From Begonia masoniana (taxonomy: Eukaryota; Streptophyta; Magnoliopsida; Cucurbitales; Begoniaceae): a DNA stretch of 64,000 nt. The notes beneath the pieces are model-generated. The model made no database searches. It saw nothing but the letters and a program-made list of their open reading frames with translations, and was not told the origin of the DNA. The stretch's first letter is position 1, and each line of letters opens with the position of its first letter. Below, in pieces: positions 47,464-59,825 of this stretch. The stretch is from assembly GCA_022432975.1 (NCBI GenBank), contig CM039508.1, positions 51,363,646-51,427,645 of the forward strand, written 5' to 3'. Made by a program: the position numbers and the translations under genes.

Positions 47464-49269
47464 TGTTAGAATTTGGTGTGACTCAAATTCTATACGGGCT
47501 AGACTGGTTAGGCTCATGTTGGGAATCTCATTAGGGTTTTATTTTCTCTATAAATTGATGTAAACTAAAGTCACAAAACTTGCAGTTGTACTTCGATCTT
47601 CATAGTGAATTTGTTTCTTTGCCCATGGTTTTTTCTCGAAATGATTTTTCCACGTAAATCTGGTGTTCCGCATTATTTTATTTTCTCGTATTATTGTTCG
47701 CTTCAACAACGGAGATTAGATTAGAGCGTCTAATCCTAACAACTGGTATCAGAGCTTGAGGTTGAAGGTTCCGAAAAATCAGGTTTTGATTTTCAAAGGT
47801 ATCGAACGAATTTTCGGGTTTGCAATTTCGGTGGAAATTTGCAATTTTTGAGAGAAAAAGAAATTGAAAAAAAAGGAAAGGAAAAAGGTTTTTTTTTTCT
47901 TTGTTGTGTTCTTCTTGCCGCGAAGAACTGAGAAAGAATAGTGAAGAAACCCATTGTTGTTGTCTTCTTCAACAGAGAAGAAGACGTGTGCTTCACCGCC
48001 GCTGCCATCGCCGCCGAGCAAAAAGGGAGAGGGTGCCTTATCCGCCGTCTGACAGAACGACGAGGAGAGTCTCCGAGGACTCCGATTGCTCGCACACCGT
48101 GCCACCGTCAGACAGAGAATTAGCTCCGAGAAAGAGCTACCGCGCGCGCATCCGAGGAGAAGAGAGTATCTCGTGAAGAGGAAAAGTCTCTGTCTGGCGC
48201 CGTTTTGGGCGAAAACAACCGACCATTGCCTCCGTTCGATTCTCTGCGCGCTGAACTCGGCAATTCCACCATCGAGCCAAGGCAATTTGTAGTGACGGTG
48301 AAGAAGAAGTTCGAGTCTGAGAGAGGAGAAGGGATTCGCGAATCTCCTCTGTAGCCAAACTCCGATTGGAAGCCAACTTGCGTGAAGGACGAACTGCGAA
48401 GCTATGGTTTCTGTGTGCCGTATGCGAAGCAAACTGTAAAGTTGTGTGCTTTACTAAGTTTTGCAAGGTTTGACTATTTGTTTATTGTAGTCTATATTTG
48501 GGACTAAGTATTTGATCGGAATATTGAGCCGAACAGTGAGGAAATGAGAAAACCCTAAGGTGAAAGGGTTAGTCACTGTTGTAGTTGCCAAACAGTGAAG
48601 AGAGGAGAGCCGCCCTCACTCCCTTCAGCCTCACCATTTTGTTCGTCTTTCTTGTTTCTTCATGGACAAAAACGAAACAAGTTTTTTTTGTGATATTTTT
48701 GGGGTGCAAAAATATCGATTTTGTTGGGAGGTTGAGATTTCCAAAAGATTTGGATGACGATTTGAAGATGTCATCATCGTGGCTTAAATGATTTTAAACC
48801 TGATTAGCATTAGTTACTAAGATGACCCATCAGGGATATGTGTGGAAGAGGAAGACTTAAAGATTTGTTTCTTTGCACCGAAATTCCTTTGAAGGTGGAG
48901 ATTGGCAGAGTTCAATGGTCTGGATTTGCTTTTTAGTTGGGTCGAGTATCCCGTTTGATCTCTCATGTGGAATTCGTGTTAAGGTGGAGATTGTTAGAAT
49001 TTGGTGTGACTCGAATTCTATACGGGCTAAACCGGTTAGGCCCATGTTAGGAATCTCATTAGGGTTTTGTTTTCTCTATAAATTGATGTAAACTAGAGTC
49101 ATAAAACTTGCAGTTGTACTTCGATCTTCATAGTGAATTTGTTCCTCTGCCCATGATTTTTTCCCAAAAGGATTTTTCCACGTAAATCTGGTGTTCCGCA
49201 TTATTTTCTTTTCTCGTATTATTGTTCGCTTCAACAACTGAGATTAGATTAGAGCGTCTAATCCTAACA
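47464..49269 (+). mobile_element. Non-autonomous copia-like LTR retrotransposon, complete
   Basis: Left LTR 47464-47741 and right LTR 48992-49269 are 278 bp each, start TGTTAGAATTTGGTG and end TAATCCTAACA. By eye they differ at about 16 positions. A tRNA-Met primer-binding site TGGTATCAGAGC begins at 47744, and a polypurine tract AAGGTGGAGA precedes the right LTR. The 5-bp duplication ATCCG flanks the element (47459-47463 and 49270-49274). The 1.25-kb interior has no gag or pol; part of it (about 47950-48400) is unusually GC-rich and codon-like but has no long + strand frame. It is small for a LARD and large for a TRIM. Confidence 0.92.
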
Positions 49270-50204
49270 ATCCGCTCAGTGAAGGAATATAGGTCAAGGT
49301 CTTTTTATAAGCATATTTCCATATGGGTGTTATTTCTTTGGATGATGTTATTATTTAGTGAGAGTTTGTATTTGGGTGATTTTGGATTATAGATACATTT
49401 TGTTTGAATATTATTCTACAGAATAATATATATGGTTTTATGCTCTACTCAATATTTTGAGTTTAAAGTTTGGTCTTCAAATATGTATAAGGTTGAGCCA
49501 ATTGAAAATATCCTTTTTGTGACCGCATTACATTTAGTTTCCATGCAGCACATCTATATTTGATCTGTCATTTGACGATGTTGATATATGTAACTTTTTT
49601 TGGGTTTAGTTAAGGTTATTGCGATGAAAACTTCTTTGATCCTACATACATACATATCATACATTAAAGTTATGGTAACCAATTCAGATATCCTAAGGTT
49701 ATAGTTGTAACGTACGTACGATACTCAAGTTACATATGTTGCCCAAAGAGAGGATTGTTAGATATGATTTAATATTATTATTTGAGCCTACATACATACA
49801 TATAATACATTATAACTATCATTGTATTAAATATGTTAATAGTGGTTAAATATTGATACAATATTTGGACTTGAGAGTATGTAAGGTTCTGTTTTTCAAG
49901 TTTTGACATCACATGCCTACCTAAGAGCAATTTTGCTCTTCATCCTTCTTCCACTTTGCCGCTCCACTTGTATTAGTCACTTGCATAAGGAAGCATATGA
50001 TTTAATTTACGCATGACTAATCCATTTCTTAGTTTGTTTAACTCTATTTCCGACCTAAAATCAAACTTGTCTTCCACAATGCTGATTTACGCATCGTCAT
50101 GATAAGTCAACCAAAATTATCATTTGTTCCTACTTATACGTGTTTGTATACATCATCATGCACGTATGCTTGTCATACAATTATGAAAATCATTTTCGAA
50201 AGAA
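49270..50204. other. Intergenic AT-rich DNA up to the gap
   Basis: Nothing recognised apart from short CATACATACATA runs (49640-49660 and 49790-49800). Confidence 0.4.
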
Positions 50205-50304
50205 NNNNNNNNNNNNNNNNNNNNNNNNNNNNNNNNNNNNNNNNNNNNNNNNNNNNNNNNNNNNNNNNNNNNNNNNNNNNNNNNNNNNNNNNNNNNNNNN
50301 NNNN
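50205..50304. other. Assembly gap, 100 N
   Basis: Exactly 100 undetermined bases, the usual placeholder for a gap of unknown size. Frames spanning it are meaningless. Confidence 0.99.
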
Positions 50305-50434
50305 TGTACCCTCAGCATATGGTGTATAAAATGCATACGAACTATTTACGAGCATGTTTATGGAAAAGTTAAATGAACGACGCACAACGATCATGTGAAC
50401 GAGTAGTTCTCCCGCGTTCAAATGTATGATTCGC

Positions 50435-50530
50435 ACGTGTATGTTTCTCAGGGCAATAAGATGTTTCTCACGGGGCAAGACGTATGTTTCTCACGGGCAA
50501 GACGTCTGTTTTCTCAGGGGGGGCAAGAAA
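50435..50530. repeat. Degenerate short tandem repeat next to the gap
   Basis: About four copies of a 24-bp unit like ATGTTTCTCACGGGGCAAGA. A longer array here may explain why the assembly broke. Confidence 0.75.
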
Positions 50531-50635
50531 GTGGCTTTAATGAACTGAAACGATAACGGTTTCTATACATGTCATGCCGAATGAACGTTATGTTCGTACG
50601 CTCCTACTAAGCATTAGCTTCTTAAGTCGTTCTTG

Positions 50636-50638
<3 letters not shown>

Positions 50639-50676
<38 letters not shown>

Positions 50677-51079
50677 TACTCATATTTGTATATTAGAATA
50701 ATGGGCAAGACTGTAAACAATAAGAGTGGATGGAGTGACCCTGAGAGGTATTTTTATTTCCTTTCTTATAAGACTCAATTATAGATCTATCAGCTAAACA
50801 AGAATGAGTTCGAGCATGTACACACACAAGAATTTCTGATTAAGTTTTATCAATGTGATATCATGAGTTGTATTATTGAAAGTGTTTATTTAGATGGTTT
50901 ATTTGCATGCAAATATCAAGCTGAGACGAAATACTATGAACTATGATTTAGATAATCTTACCATGGAAATTTTAAACATTTTGCAGACTTTAAATTTTAG
51001 ACATTCCTGGATAAATTTTGCTAGATTTCTATGCTTATTTTTGTTCGCTTGAGGACAAGCTTTCATTCAAGTTTGGGGG
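50639..51079 (+). mobile_element. 3' internal remnant of a Tat/Athila-type gypsy element
   Basis: Begins at a run of about 30 T and ends with TTGAGGACAAGC...TTCAAGTTTGGGGG, the usual sequence before the 3' LTR in these elements. No protein domain is readable. The 5' part is missing or lies in or beyond the gap. Confidence 0.6.
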
Positions 51080-52863
51080 TGTGATGAGTGTGTATTTTAC
51101 ACATTTTTTTATACTTTTTTACACTTGAATTGATAAGTTTTTCTCAAGTGTTTGAAAGAATTTGATGAATTTTGTGTAATTGTACAGAGAAATTATTTTA
51201 AACAGGAATCAATCACCACAAAAGCAACAGAAATTGGTAAATTTACACGGAAGAGATGGCGAGCAATCGCCACTTTACTAGCGACCAATCGTTACATTAA
51301 TTCAATTTTAGAAAGTTTTCTGCTGGAACGTCAATGTAAGAATCAGTGAATCTCAACCATGGATCGACTAAAAAAGAAGAGAAATAAAACCCAGCAGATT
51401 CGGCGATTGGGGAGCGAGATTCAGGCGAGCGATTTTGGAAAGAAGCAGCGAATGAGCGCTTAATTTCAGTGATCGATGGCCAGCACTTTTGGAAAGTAAT
51501 CCTATTCTGATCTAAACCGTTAATTCCAGAAATCCTTGCATCTCATCCATTGTTTGATTAAAGAAAAAAAAAAGAAATAAAAACCTGGGCAGTCTATGAT
51601 TCGGAGAGCTTCGGCCAAGGTGGAGATTCGGCTACAAATTTGGAAGGTTTATATTATCTAATATCAACCATTAATCTGAAAAAAAGAAAGAATCTAAACC
51701 ATTGAGGAGAGATGAAGAATTAAACCAAAAGTAAGAAAGCAGCAGAGGATTGGAAAATTGATAAATAGAGAGGCTGCGATTTTGAGAACAGCGATTGAGC
51801 TGCGAGAAGCCTTCAGCGATTCTGGGCAGGCGGTGACAGAGGTGAAGACTTCAGCGTTGGGCGACTTTGGCTGGCGGCGAACTACAGAACAGCGAAAGAG
51901 GGAGACCAAGAGCGAGCAGCGACTGGAGATTCTACGGATTCGGCGATTCCGGAGAAGCGACTTCCGGCGATTCTGGCAAGGAGCGATCGGCTTTCGGTCT
52001 TCGGCGTTGGGCGAATTCTGGCGAGAGAGTCTTTTGCAATTTGGCGAGCAGCAACAAAGAGAAGCAATTTTTTTATATATTAGTTTTTATTTTCTTTTTA
52101 TTTTCTATTATTTGATTATGCAATATTCTAATTCTATTGTTTATTTTTGTTTTAGCATGAACTAAACTTCTCGTTCTAGGGTTTCGACGTAGCTTTTCTA
52201 TGATTATTTGTTTTTCTTAATTCAAGTATTTAATTTTCCGTTCCTGTTCTGTGTTGAGTAATCTATTCTGAACGTAATGCTTAGGTTTGCTTGATCACCA
52301 AAACTAAGAACTTTAGGGTTAGTTCGGGATGCGAGAGCGGAGAATTTAACCGTGCACTGAATAACTTGCCTCAAAAAGGATCTTAGGCTAGAGATAGTTA
52401 GGGCGTTTGAGTGGTAATATAATTTCTTGTTCTTAATGTATTCAATTAATTCTCAGGATTAGAGACCGAGAGGTGATAATTCGTTAATTGAATAAGTTTG
52501 TCTTTGCTCGAGAGAGATTGATGAATATTTTTGTGAAATTGCCATCAACACAAAGGAATAGGAATTGATTACTTGAATTAGGTTTAATAAATAGGATTAG
52601 TTAAGTGAAATCGGAACCCTGGATTTTCTCATCATATAATCTTACTCTTTTAAATTCAAATCTTTTGTTTAAATTGTTGTTTGATTTTTATTTGAATTAT
52701 TTTAGTTTAAAATCCAAAACAAATTTTTATTTCTTTTCAAATTAACTGAAAATTAGATATTCAATATTTAACATAATTATTTCTCGTGGGATCGACACTC
52801 GTACTTATACACACTTTATTACTTTTACGACACGTGCACTTGCGTATACGATTTTTCGCAACA
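51080..52863 (+). mobile_element. 3' LTR of a Tat/Athila-type gypsy element
   Basis: Starts TGTGATGAGTGTG right after the polypurine tract and ends near ACGATTTTTCGCAACA, after GTGGGATCGACACTCGTACTTA, a block typical of the 3' ends of these LTRs. About 1.78 kb. The GC-rich centre (51400-52070) repeats GGCGATT(C/T)-like words and holds a 135-codon frame that I treat as chance. Confidence 0.7.
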
Positions 52864-53746
52864 CTATGAGTCTGTACATTTTTTCGGATCGAAGAATCTC
52901 TTGTAAATTGGAAGTTGTTTTTTGGTTGGAAATGTGAAGGGAAGATCGAGTTTCCCAATATGTAATGTATGTAAAGGCACTGTGGTGTTTTTGGAGTAAC
53001 GCCAAGGTGTCTCGGAACAAGATGTTGCGACATTCTTGTAACTTCCCAGTTGCCCAAATAGCCAACATGTATCATGTTAGGGCGTCTATGGATGGGATGC
53101 TTAAAGCGTTATGGCGGACACATGTTCGTGTTTAAGTGAATTTGGTATTGGAGTATTAGAAGAGATGTTTGACCATTGATATCTTGATTTGCAGTACCAT
53201 GATGAAGATCAAATTAGACGCATGTTTAATTTGCTAGTGATTCATACTCTTCTTCGTTACATTAAAAATATTGAAAAACTTGATGACAAGTTAAATGAAA
53301 GTTTGACGGTTGAGAGATCAACTCAGAAGAATTTCTACATTTTAGGGACCATGTGTCCAGTGATTTTAATTTGACGCATTGAGTTCTATGAGAGATCCAT
53401 AAGTTTAGATTTGTTATTTATCATGGTAGCATCAAAATGTATCATAACTTGAAGCGTAAATATTGGTAGGTCGGTATGAAATGAGATGTGACAAAGTTTG
53501 TTTCCAAAAATATTATTTGTCCGCAGATAAAGTGCTGTGAAATCAAGTTATTTTCCTATAAGGACACCCTCCAAATAAGGAAAGAAAAACAACTTCAGCT
53601 TGAAATTTGACGGAGTAGAAGATTCTAAACGATGACTTTTGAGCTAAAAATTAGATAGCTCAGTACCTCATAAGTGAGGAATAATCCCTCAAAATTTAAA
53701 CAAAACTCCAAATGAAAAGATAGTTATCATCAGATGATAACAAGTT
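52864..53746. other. Intergenic DNA, nothing recognised
   Basis: No conserved coding segment or element ends identified. Confidence 0.4.
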
Positions 53747-54900
53747 TGTCACGACCTAGAGGAGGCCCTAATAGAACGTTGGGTCGAATGACCCCATTCT
53801 CGGAGATGACCAGATTGTCCAGCCCAAAGAGTAATTCATAGTGAAAACCTTGAACATAAATCAAAGTTCAAAATTCACACAGTGATCATATATATAATAA
53901 TGTAATAATAAAATGAATAGTTCAATAAAATGTGCAAGGAACTTCCAATTTAGTTGTTATTCTTATCATATTTCTACGCGAAGATTTGATAAACGATCAA
54001 TACTTAATACTTGTTCATGCTCTACATAGTTCCTAAAGATAACTCCACATACTATCCAATGAGTTTTCGCATTAGTTACTTTCTCGTATATTCAAGCACA
54101 ATATCTAATGCTAATGATTTAATAGCGGAGTCCACGTGGCCAAGAAACTTTATCTACTTTATTTTCTTATCCATTTAACATTAGGTGTACTTTGAATAAA
54201 CTTTGATTTCACATTTCAATTGACATGTATTTCTATCCACAAATTTGTTGAATGATTTGAGTAAAACTTATTATGGAAAGAAGGCAAATTCTTTGACATA
54301 ATAATCATATTTTTGGAATATTCTCATTTAAAATCTGGCCACAAAAAAAGATGACATATTTTCTACTCTCTCACTCTGCATTTTAAATTATTCAGTCAAA
54401 AAAGTGACTTATCTCATTTTGTGGATAGGATGTGATATGTCTTCTTTTAACTTTTTTTTTTCCCTTCTGTGTTCTTCAATCTCCTTGTTTTTCTATTTAA
54501 CTAACAGTTGTCATGGGCCACCCTAACCACTAAACTAGTCCATGTTATGTGAATTCAAAACGTCATTAAATTTCAAGCAAATTTGTTCTTAGAAATGAAC
54601 TTGTTTTATCTTCATTTTCTTTTCTTTTTGGCTTTATACTATCGTTTTGGATCAAGCCCAATCGTGTTTGAAATTAGTTTTTTGCCTTAAAACCAATGAT
54701 CGCTACTGATAGAAGAAAAGTAAAAATTAATCCTACTAGTATAATATTATGCATTCTGTAAGTCTGCACTGTTTTGCTAATAGATTTTATATCAAAACAC
54801 ATCATAGTAATTTAAAGAGAAATCTTATTTATGAATTAGTCCAATTACTCTTAAATTATATAAAATTGTGCACTCTCATAATTTGAGCTATGCCTCACAT
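53747..54900 (-). mobile_element. Family F LTR, opposite orientation
   Basis: Starts TGTCACGACCTAGAGG. The reverse complement of the first 210 bp parallels 36360-36573 block by block (TGGGTCGAATGAC and TTGGGCTGGAC-like words in the same order). The inner limit is approximate. Confidence 0.55.
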
Positions 54901-55818
54901 GCTACCTAGCTTTTTAGTCATTCAGGGCAAGAACAAGATAATTGCCACAATCATCCCTCTCTTAGGGCTTGACATCTCTATTAATCACACTTCTTGTTAT
55001 TGTGGCTCTAATATCATTAGTAAAAATAAATTATGTTAGTACAATATTATCAGTTTTGAGTTGAAACTCTTACAAATTTATTCTCAAGTTTTATGACAAA
55101 ATGTGTCGTACTAGCATATAGAGAGATTTTACTTATGAATTGCTCAAATCAACTACACCCAAATGTGCGATTGTGTATCCTTATGCTTTGGGTTGAACTA
55201 TCACAGTTTACTTTGATCTTGAGTTTATATGTTCATGGTTTGGTTCGTGACAAACGTTTTATGCATATGTTACATCTCCTCGTTGCTATCAACCATGCTC
55301 TGAATCACTTGTTCATACCTATTACACAACTTGGACATGCTTGACGTTTTGCATAGATTCATAGTCACTTCAATGATGTGGTTCCATCTAGCATGTTACT
55401 TTGCTTCTAACCTATATTTTGTTTCGGGTATCCATCATGGTTGGTTCGTACCATTAGGCCATTTTCACGATTTTACGTTTTCAACTATGTTCTTTCTTTA
55501 TATCCAATTGCGAATTGAAAACTTGTGTCCATCTTCTTGTTTAAGTTATGGGTGGAAAAGGGTTGGCAACAGCTCTGCAGAAAAAGAAAGCCACCATTTG
55601 AGGATTAATTGGAGGAACTCAATCGATGTCCCACATCATGAAAGAGCTTTAACAACTACCTTAGTTTGAAAGCAATCTCTAAGCTACTATCTTAAACAAG
55701 AGCAACATTAACTTTTAGTGTCTATTATTTTTCTCGTTAACTTATACGTGCTACATTTTGTAGCATAGAAAAACTAGATCGGACGAACTGCAATTTGTAA
55801 ATTCGTGATAGCATCTAA

Positions 55819-56022
55819 CATTGCACTGTGTGATTTAATCGGACACTTTTTAGGTTAAGTTAACACTTGTGAAACATGATCCAACAAGTTTTGTCAATTT
55901 AACAACACTTCCAAATGAAACATTGCACTGTGTGATTTAATCGGACACTTTTTAGGTTAAGTTAACACTTGTGAAACATGATCCAACAAGTTTTGTCAAT
56001 TTAACAACACTTCCAAATGAAG
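55819..56022. repeat. 102-bp tandem pair
   Basis: CATTGCACTGTGTGATTTAA starts both units (55819 and 55921), which look identical over almost the whole length. No gene is recognised in the surrounding 54900-56500. Confidence 0.93.
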
Positions 56023-56499
56023 TGTTACATAAAAACTCGTACCCTAATATTATTTCAGCTCAGTTTATATAAATTACCAATCTTCAAATCCATAATTATT
56101 TACGAAAACTTTAAAATAAATAATTATGAATTTAATTTTAAGAAAAGTCCACAAAGAACACGTGTGACTACACCCTACAAATCAAGTCAAATACAGAGCT
56201 ACTTCTATCCACTTAGTCTTCACATTTTCCATCATAATTGGGACCCACCACAATTGATTAGCCAATCCACAACTCAATTAAAGTTTTCAAAACAATGATT
56301 AATCAACAGACGTGTTTAGTCTTTTCAGATCAGTTAAAAAAGAAGAAGCAATCCATGATTGATCTTTTGACCTTTTTTTGCCATAATAGATCTTAAACTT
56401 GGACATAACCTAGTATACACTGATTGCTTTACCAAAAAGAAGCAAAATAGTCTAGGGGTATGATTAAAAATCTACATTCAACGACTAAATGGCCCTAAA

Positions 56500-57710
56500 G
56501 TATTGATGTTTTTGAGGTTGGAGTGGCAACAGATTCATTTACAGACGAAGGAGATGGAGCAATGCAAGTGAATCAACCCAGTTTTGAAGAAAAAAATATA
56601 TCTATCATTAGACGAAGGCGTCAAAGAAAGAACAGAAACAGACTTTCTTTCTAAGAGATTGACAGTAGAGACACCATTCTATGTTGAATCACAGCAGACA
56701 GAGAACAAAGAGGAGGCTAGCAAGTGGGTAGAGGTTCATCCTTATTTCGGTGGTGGAGAGATCAATCATAAGAGGTTTAACAAACATTAAAATCCTCGCC
56801 GACCAAATCTCTGGCGATTAGGAGAATCGTCACGTCGCTGTTGAGACGGCCACGCATAGCAACTCCCACCACGAGTGGCGCCCACCGAGGGGCGAACCTT
56901 CTGCAACGGTGAAGGGGCAAGAGGTACCAGCGAGAGAAGACCGGAGAAATGAAGATGGGAGCATTTTCTGTCAGCGACGGAAGAGGGACAGTCCACCACG
57001 AGAGGAATTCTCCTCCTCCGATCGTGACAGAGCTCTAGTTTGGGAAAGGGAGGAGAACGATAGTTTTGAAGTGGACCGGCAACGAACTGAACCTTTCTAA
57101 ATTCCAGCCATGGGTTGTCGAAGTATGTTTAGGCGTGCAATGGAGAGCCAGCCAAGATGTTTGGGTGGGGAAGACAAAAAGAAAAGATCTTGGCGGCTAG
57201 AGTTCACCCAACTCAAGGTAGCATCCATAAATTGTGGGGTTGGGCTGTGAATTTGGGCCAGACTTTGAATGTGGCAAAGGAAGAATGCTCTGAAGAATTA
57301 GTTAATGAAGTGGGCTCTTTTCCACTAAGCTGGACTAAAAGCATGGTGAAGGAGATGAAATTGGGCTTGATTGAAAAATTAAAGAAAGGTGGGCTTAAGA
57401 CATATGTGAAGGGAAATAGTTGCATGGGCTACGTTGAGACAATAGTGAAGGAGGAGGATTCTCTAATGGGCCAGGCTGAAAATTTGGGAGAAAAAATTCT
57501 TTTTACTTGGGTGGAACTAAAACAATCCAATCTATATAAATAAAAATGGTGAGATAAGCTCTGAATGGGGTCATTTAGATTATGGGGGCCAACGTGCCTT
57601 ATCTTATGGGTTTGGAGTTGGATGGAGCATAAACTATTTTGCATGGAACTTGGAGAAGCCGAATGACTTCACGACCTTGAAGACAAGGTCGGTTTTCAAG
57701 GGGAGAGTAA
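56500..57710 (+). mobile_element. Gypsy retrotransposon 3' internal remnant
   Basis: The last coding piece reads LEDKVGFQGES (57677-57709), resembling the C-terminal end of gypsy polyproteins of the chromodomain group. It overlaps the purine tract CAAGGGGAGAG before the LTR. Upstream is an open frame of 128 codons (57157-57543) rich in Lys/Glu that matches nothing I know; it may be a decayed or non-autonomous internal part. The earlier part (56580-56790) has broken frames. Confidence 0.55.
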
Positions 57711-57962
57711 TGCTATGAATATATTAGAGGGAGGTAATTTAGGTATTTTAATTAAGTGAGTTTATTATAAATAGATGGGGGAGAGAGAGTAGAGGGTAGG
57801 TTATGAATATTGATGAATTGTTATCTTAGTTTTTAGGTTTTTGTCGAACGAGTAGCTCGTGGTTGTTTCTGGGCCAAAGTTTCGCCGGTTTGTGACTTTC
57901 TATTTTATATTTTGAACTACTTAATGCAATGAGATTGTTTGATTCTCATCATAGACTCAACA
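57711..57962 (+). mobile_element. 3' LTR of the gypsy remnant, 252 bp
   Basis: Starts TGCTATGAATATATTAGAGG directly after the purine tract and ends GACTCAACA. It contains AATAGATGGGGGAGAGAGAG and a TTGTCGAACGAGTAGCTCGT block typical of short gypsy LTRs. The matching 5' LTR was not found in the window. Confidence 0.7.
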
Positions 57963-58045
57963 GCAGCCTCTCCTAGTTTTACTTCTACCATCTTCATTTT
58001 TACTTCTACATTTTTACTTCTATATTTAATTCGATCTTAAGAACT

Positions 58046-58291
58046 ATGATTGAAATTTTAATAATAAAATTCGAAATTTTAAGATTAAGAATGAAAATTT
58101 CAAGAATGAAATTTGAAACTTTAAGAATGTTAATCGAAATTTTAAGAATGAAATTCAAAAGTTTAGGATTAATAATCAAAATTTCAAGAATAAAATTAGA
58201 AACTTTTAGAATAAGAATCGAAATTTTAAGAATAAAATTTAAAACTTTAAGTATGAGAATCGAAATTTCAAGAATGAAATCCAAACTTTAA
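58046..58291. repeat. 42-bp degenerate minisatellite
   Basis: About six copies of a 42-bp unit made of GAAATTTTAAGAATGAAATT-like words. It gives an open frame with a 14-residue period (ILRMKFKSLGLIIK and variants), which reflects the DNA repeat and is not evidence of a protein. Confidence 0.85.
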
Positions 58292-58374
58292 GAATAAGAG
58301 AAAACAAAAAATAAATTCGAGAGAATAAGAGATTGATAGGAAAATAAAGATAGCGTTTGAATCTAAAAACATTT

Positions 58375-59200
58375 GCTCTGATACCAACTGATGAGAATCA
58401 CGAGTATATCAAACTCGAGACACTTCAACAATGGGGAATAGAAACTCAGAAACGTCTTTGAATAAAGTATAAGAAATTTGACCCCAATTGAACATTACTG
58501 ACGAAACCAAAGTTGTCAAACAATGAGCTTAACTTGTAACTAAACTTGTGATTAGAACCAAAGTTATCAAGTTGATATTTCAAGTCTCGATTTGAAGAAG
58601 ATTTAATTTTTCACAAAAAATCAAAAAAAAAATTCTTACAAAAACTCAAAGTTTATTTCATCATCATCATTACCAAAATTTATAAACATTATGTTTAAAT
58701 AGAATACAAACAAATCCTAAAAATAAAAGTAAATAGCCCAAAATATCCATAAAAATATAGTAAACCCTATTAAGGGTAAAAATATAAAATATGGAAACCC
58801 TAAAGCGTCAAAAAATCAAAAAAAAAATGAAATTTGAAAAATTTGGCTGTAGGTGGTTGCTTTGTGCTCTCTGTCCTGCCTGCGCGCTTATTGCGTCGTT
58901 GGATGCACACGCACTTTGTCCCGGGCAAGCCATTGTGCCTCCAACGCTTTCAACGCCTTGCTACGTGCATCACTTCATGTTTTTCACTTGATTGGCTTTC
59001 AAAGTACACTCCAAACATCTTTTGAGTTTCTATTTATAGTATTTGGCTTAAAATGTTTCTTCTACACTTTCAAATGCATCCTCTTTCTTTAATGAATTAT
59101 CCATGGTTGAAAATTTTTTGATTATAGTTTTAATCTTTTACAATCCTTGGTTCGTATCACCATGACCCGCATAATTTGCTTCTAGATTCAATCACCAAGT
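58375..59200 (-). mobile_element. Retroelement fragment: primer-binding site and LTR
   Basis: GCTCTGATACCA at 58375-58386 is the complement of a tRNA-Met primer-binding site. The sequence to its right, from TGATGAGAATCACGAG (58389), would therefore be a 5' LTR read on the minus strand. The far end and the target duplication are not visible, and the minisatellite at 58046-58291 would lie in its internal region. Confidence 0.5.
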
Positions 59201-59249
59201 GCATCGTGATAGTTGGAAATAAAATTTTAAATATATAGAAAATTGATAT

Positions 59250-59253
<4 letters not shown>

Positions 59254-59280
<27 letters not shown>
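59254..59280. repeat. Poly-T run
   Basis: About 27 consecutive T; could be the poly-A tail of a minus-strand retroposed sequence, though no body is recognised. Confidence 0.8.
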
Positions 59281-59593
59281 GAAAATACCATACATTCAAC
59301 TTTGAGCTGATATGTTACAAGTGAGCAATAACAATTTCGAATATTAAGAAAATTGTTAAAATAGTCTTGTGTCTTGAATACTAACCTTCCATGTAAATTC
59401 AAATAGTCATTTAAGTTCTTTGTTGTTATTACTACTATTATTTGTATCTATATTTTAAGACTGCAATTAATCGTGTTGTTATCTCAAGAGACAAAATACA
59501 AGCAACCAAACATTTAAACTTCCAAGGTAAGCGTAATAAAAAAATATGTTAAATCAAGTATTGGCTCAAAATCTGACGCAGAAAACCATGACA

Positions 59594-59825
59594 GTGATGG
59601 GACAGTATGATCTTCCGTAACAAACCCTAATTCAATTATCTAAAACAGTTGACAGGGACCCGAGTTCTGTACGAGTCAAGAACTGAGTCAGAATGGTCTG
59701 GTTTTGCAGAAAATATAAATTTGTAGTTACGAGAAGCCATTTTCTGAAGCCGAAAGAGCAGTAGATCTCATTCATCAGAAAATCCAACACAAGGAAAACA
59801 GCAGAGGTTAATTGAGACATTGAGA
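59594..59825. repeat. About 230-bp dispersed direct repeat, copy 1
   Basis: Matches 61659-61885 at roughly 90 percent by eye. On the minus strand both contain CTGAAGCCGAAAGAGC's complement followed by a short frame starting MASRNY. Unidentified; possibly a duplicated gene 5' end. Confidence 0.85.

Noticed and set aside
47779..48432. 217-codon minus-strand frame
   Set aside because: It is antisense within the non-autonomous copia-like element and runs into the LTR side; composition-driven, with no conserved motif seen.
51758..52165. 135-codon frame in the Tat/Athila-type LTR
   Set aside because: Made of GGCGATTC-like repeats within an LTR; no domain, and a hydrophobic tail arising from AT-rich DNA.
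55331..55669. 112-codon frame with hydrophobic stretches
   Set aside because: No recognisable family, no splice-compatible neighbours and ordinary intergenic composition.
58046..58291. Repetitive Ile/Lys/Arg/Met protein on either strand
   Set aside because: The 14-residue period is just the 42-bp DNA minisatellite read through.
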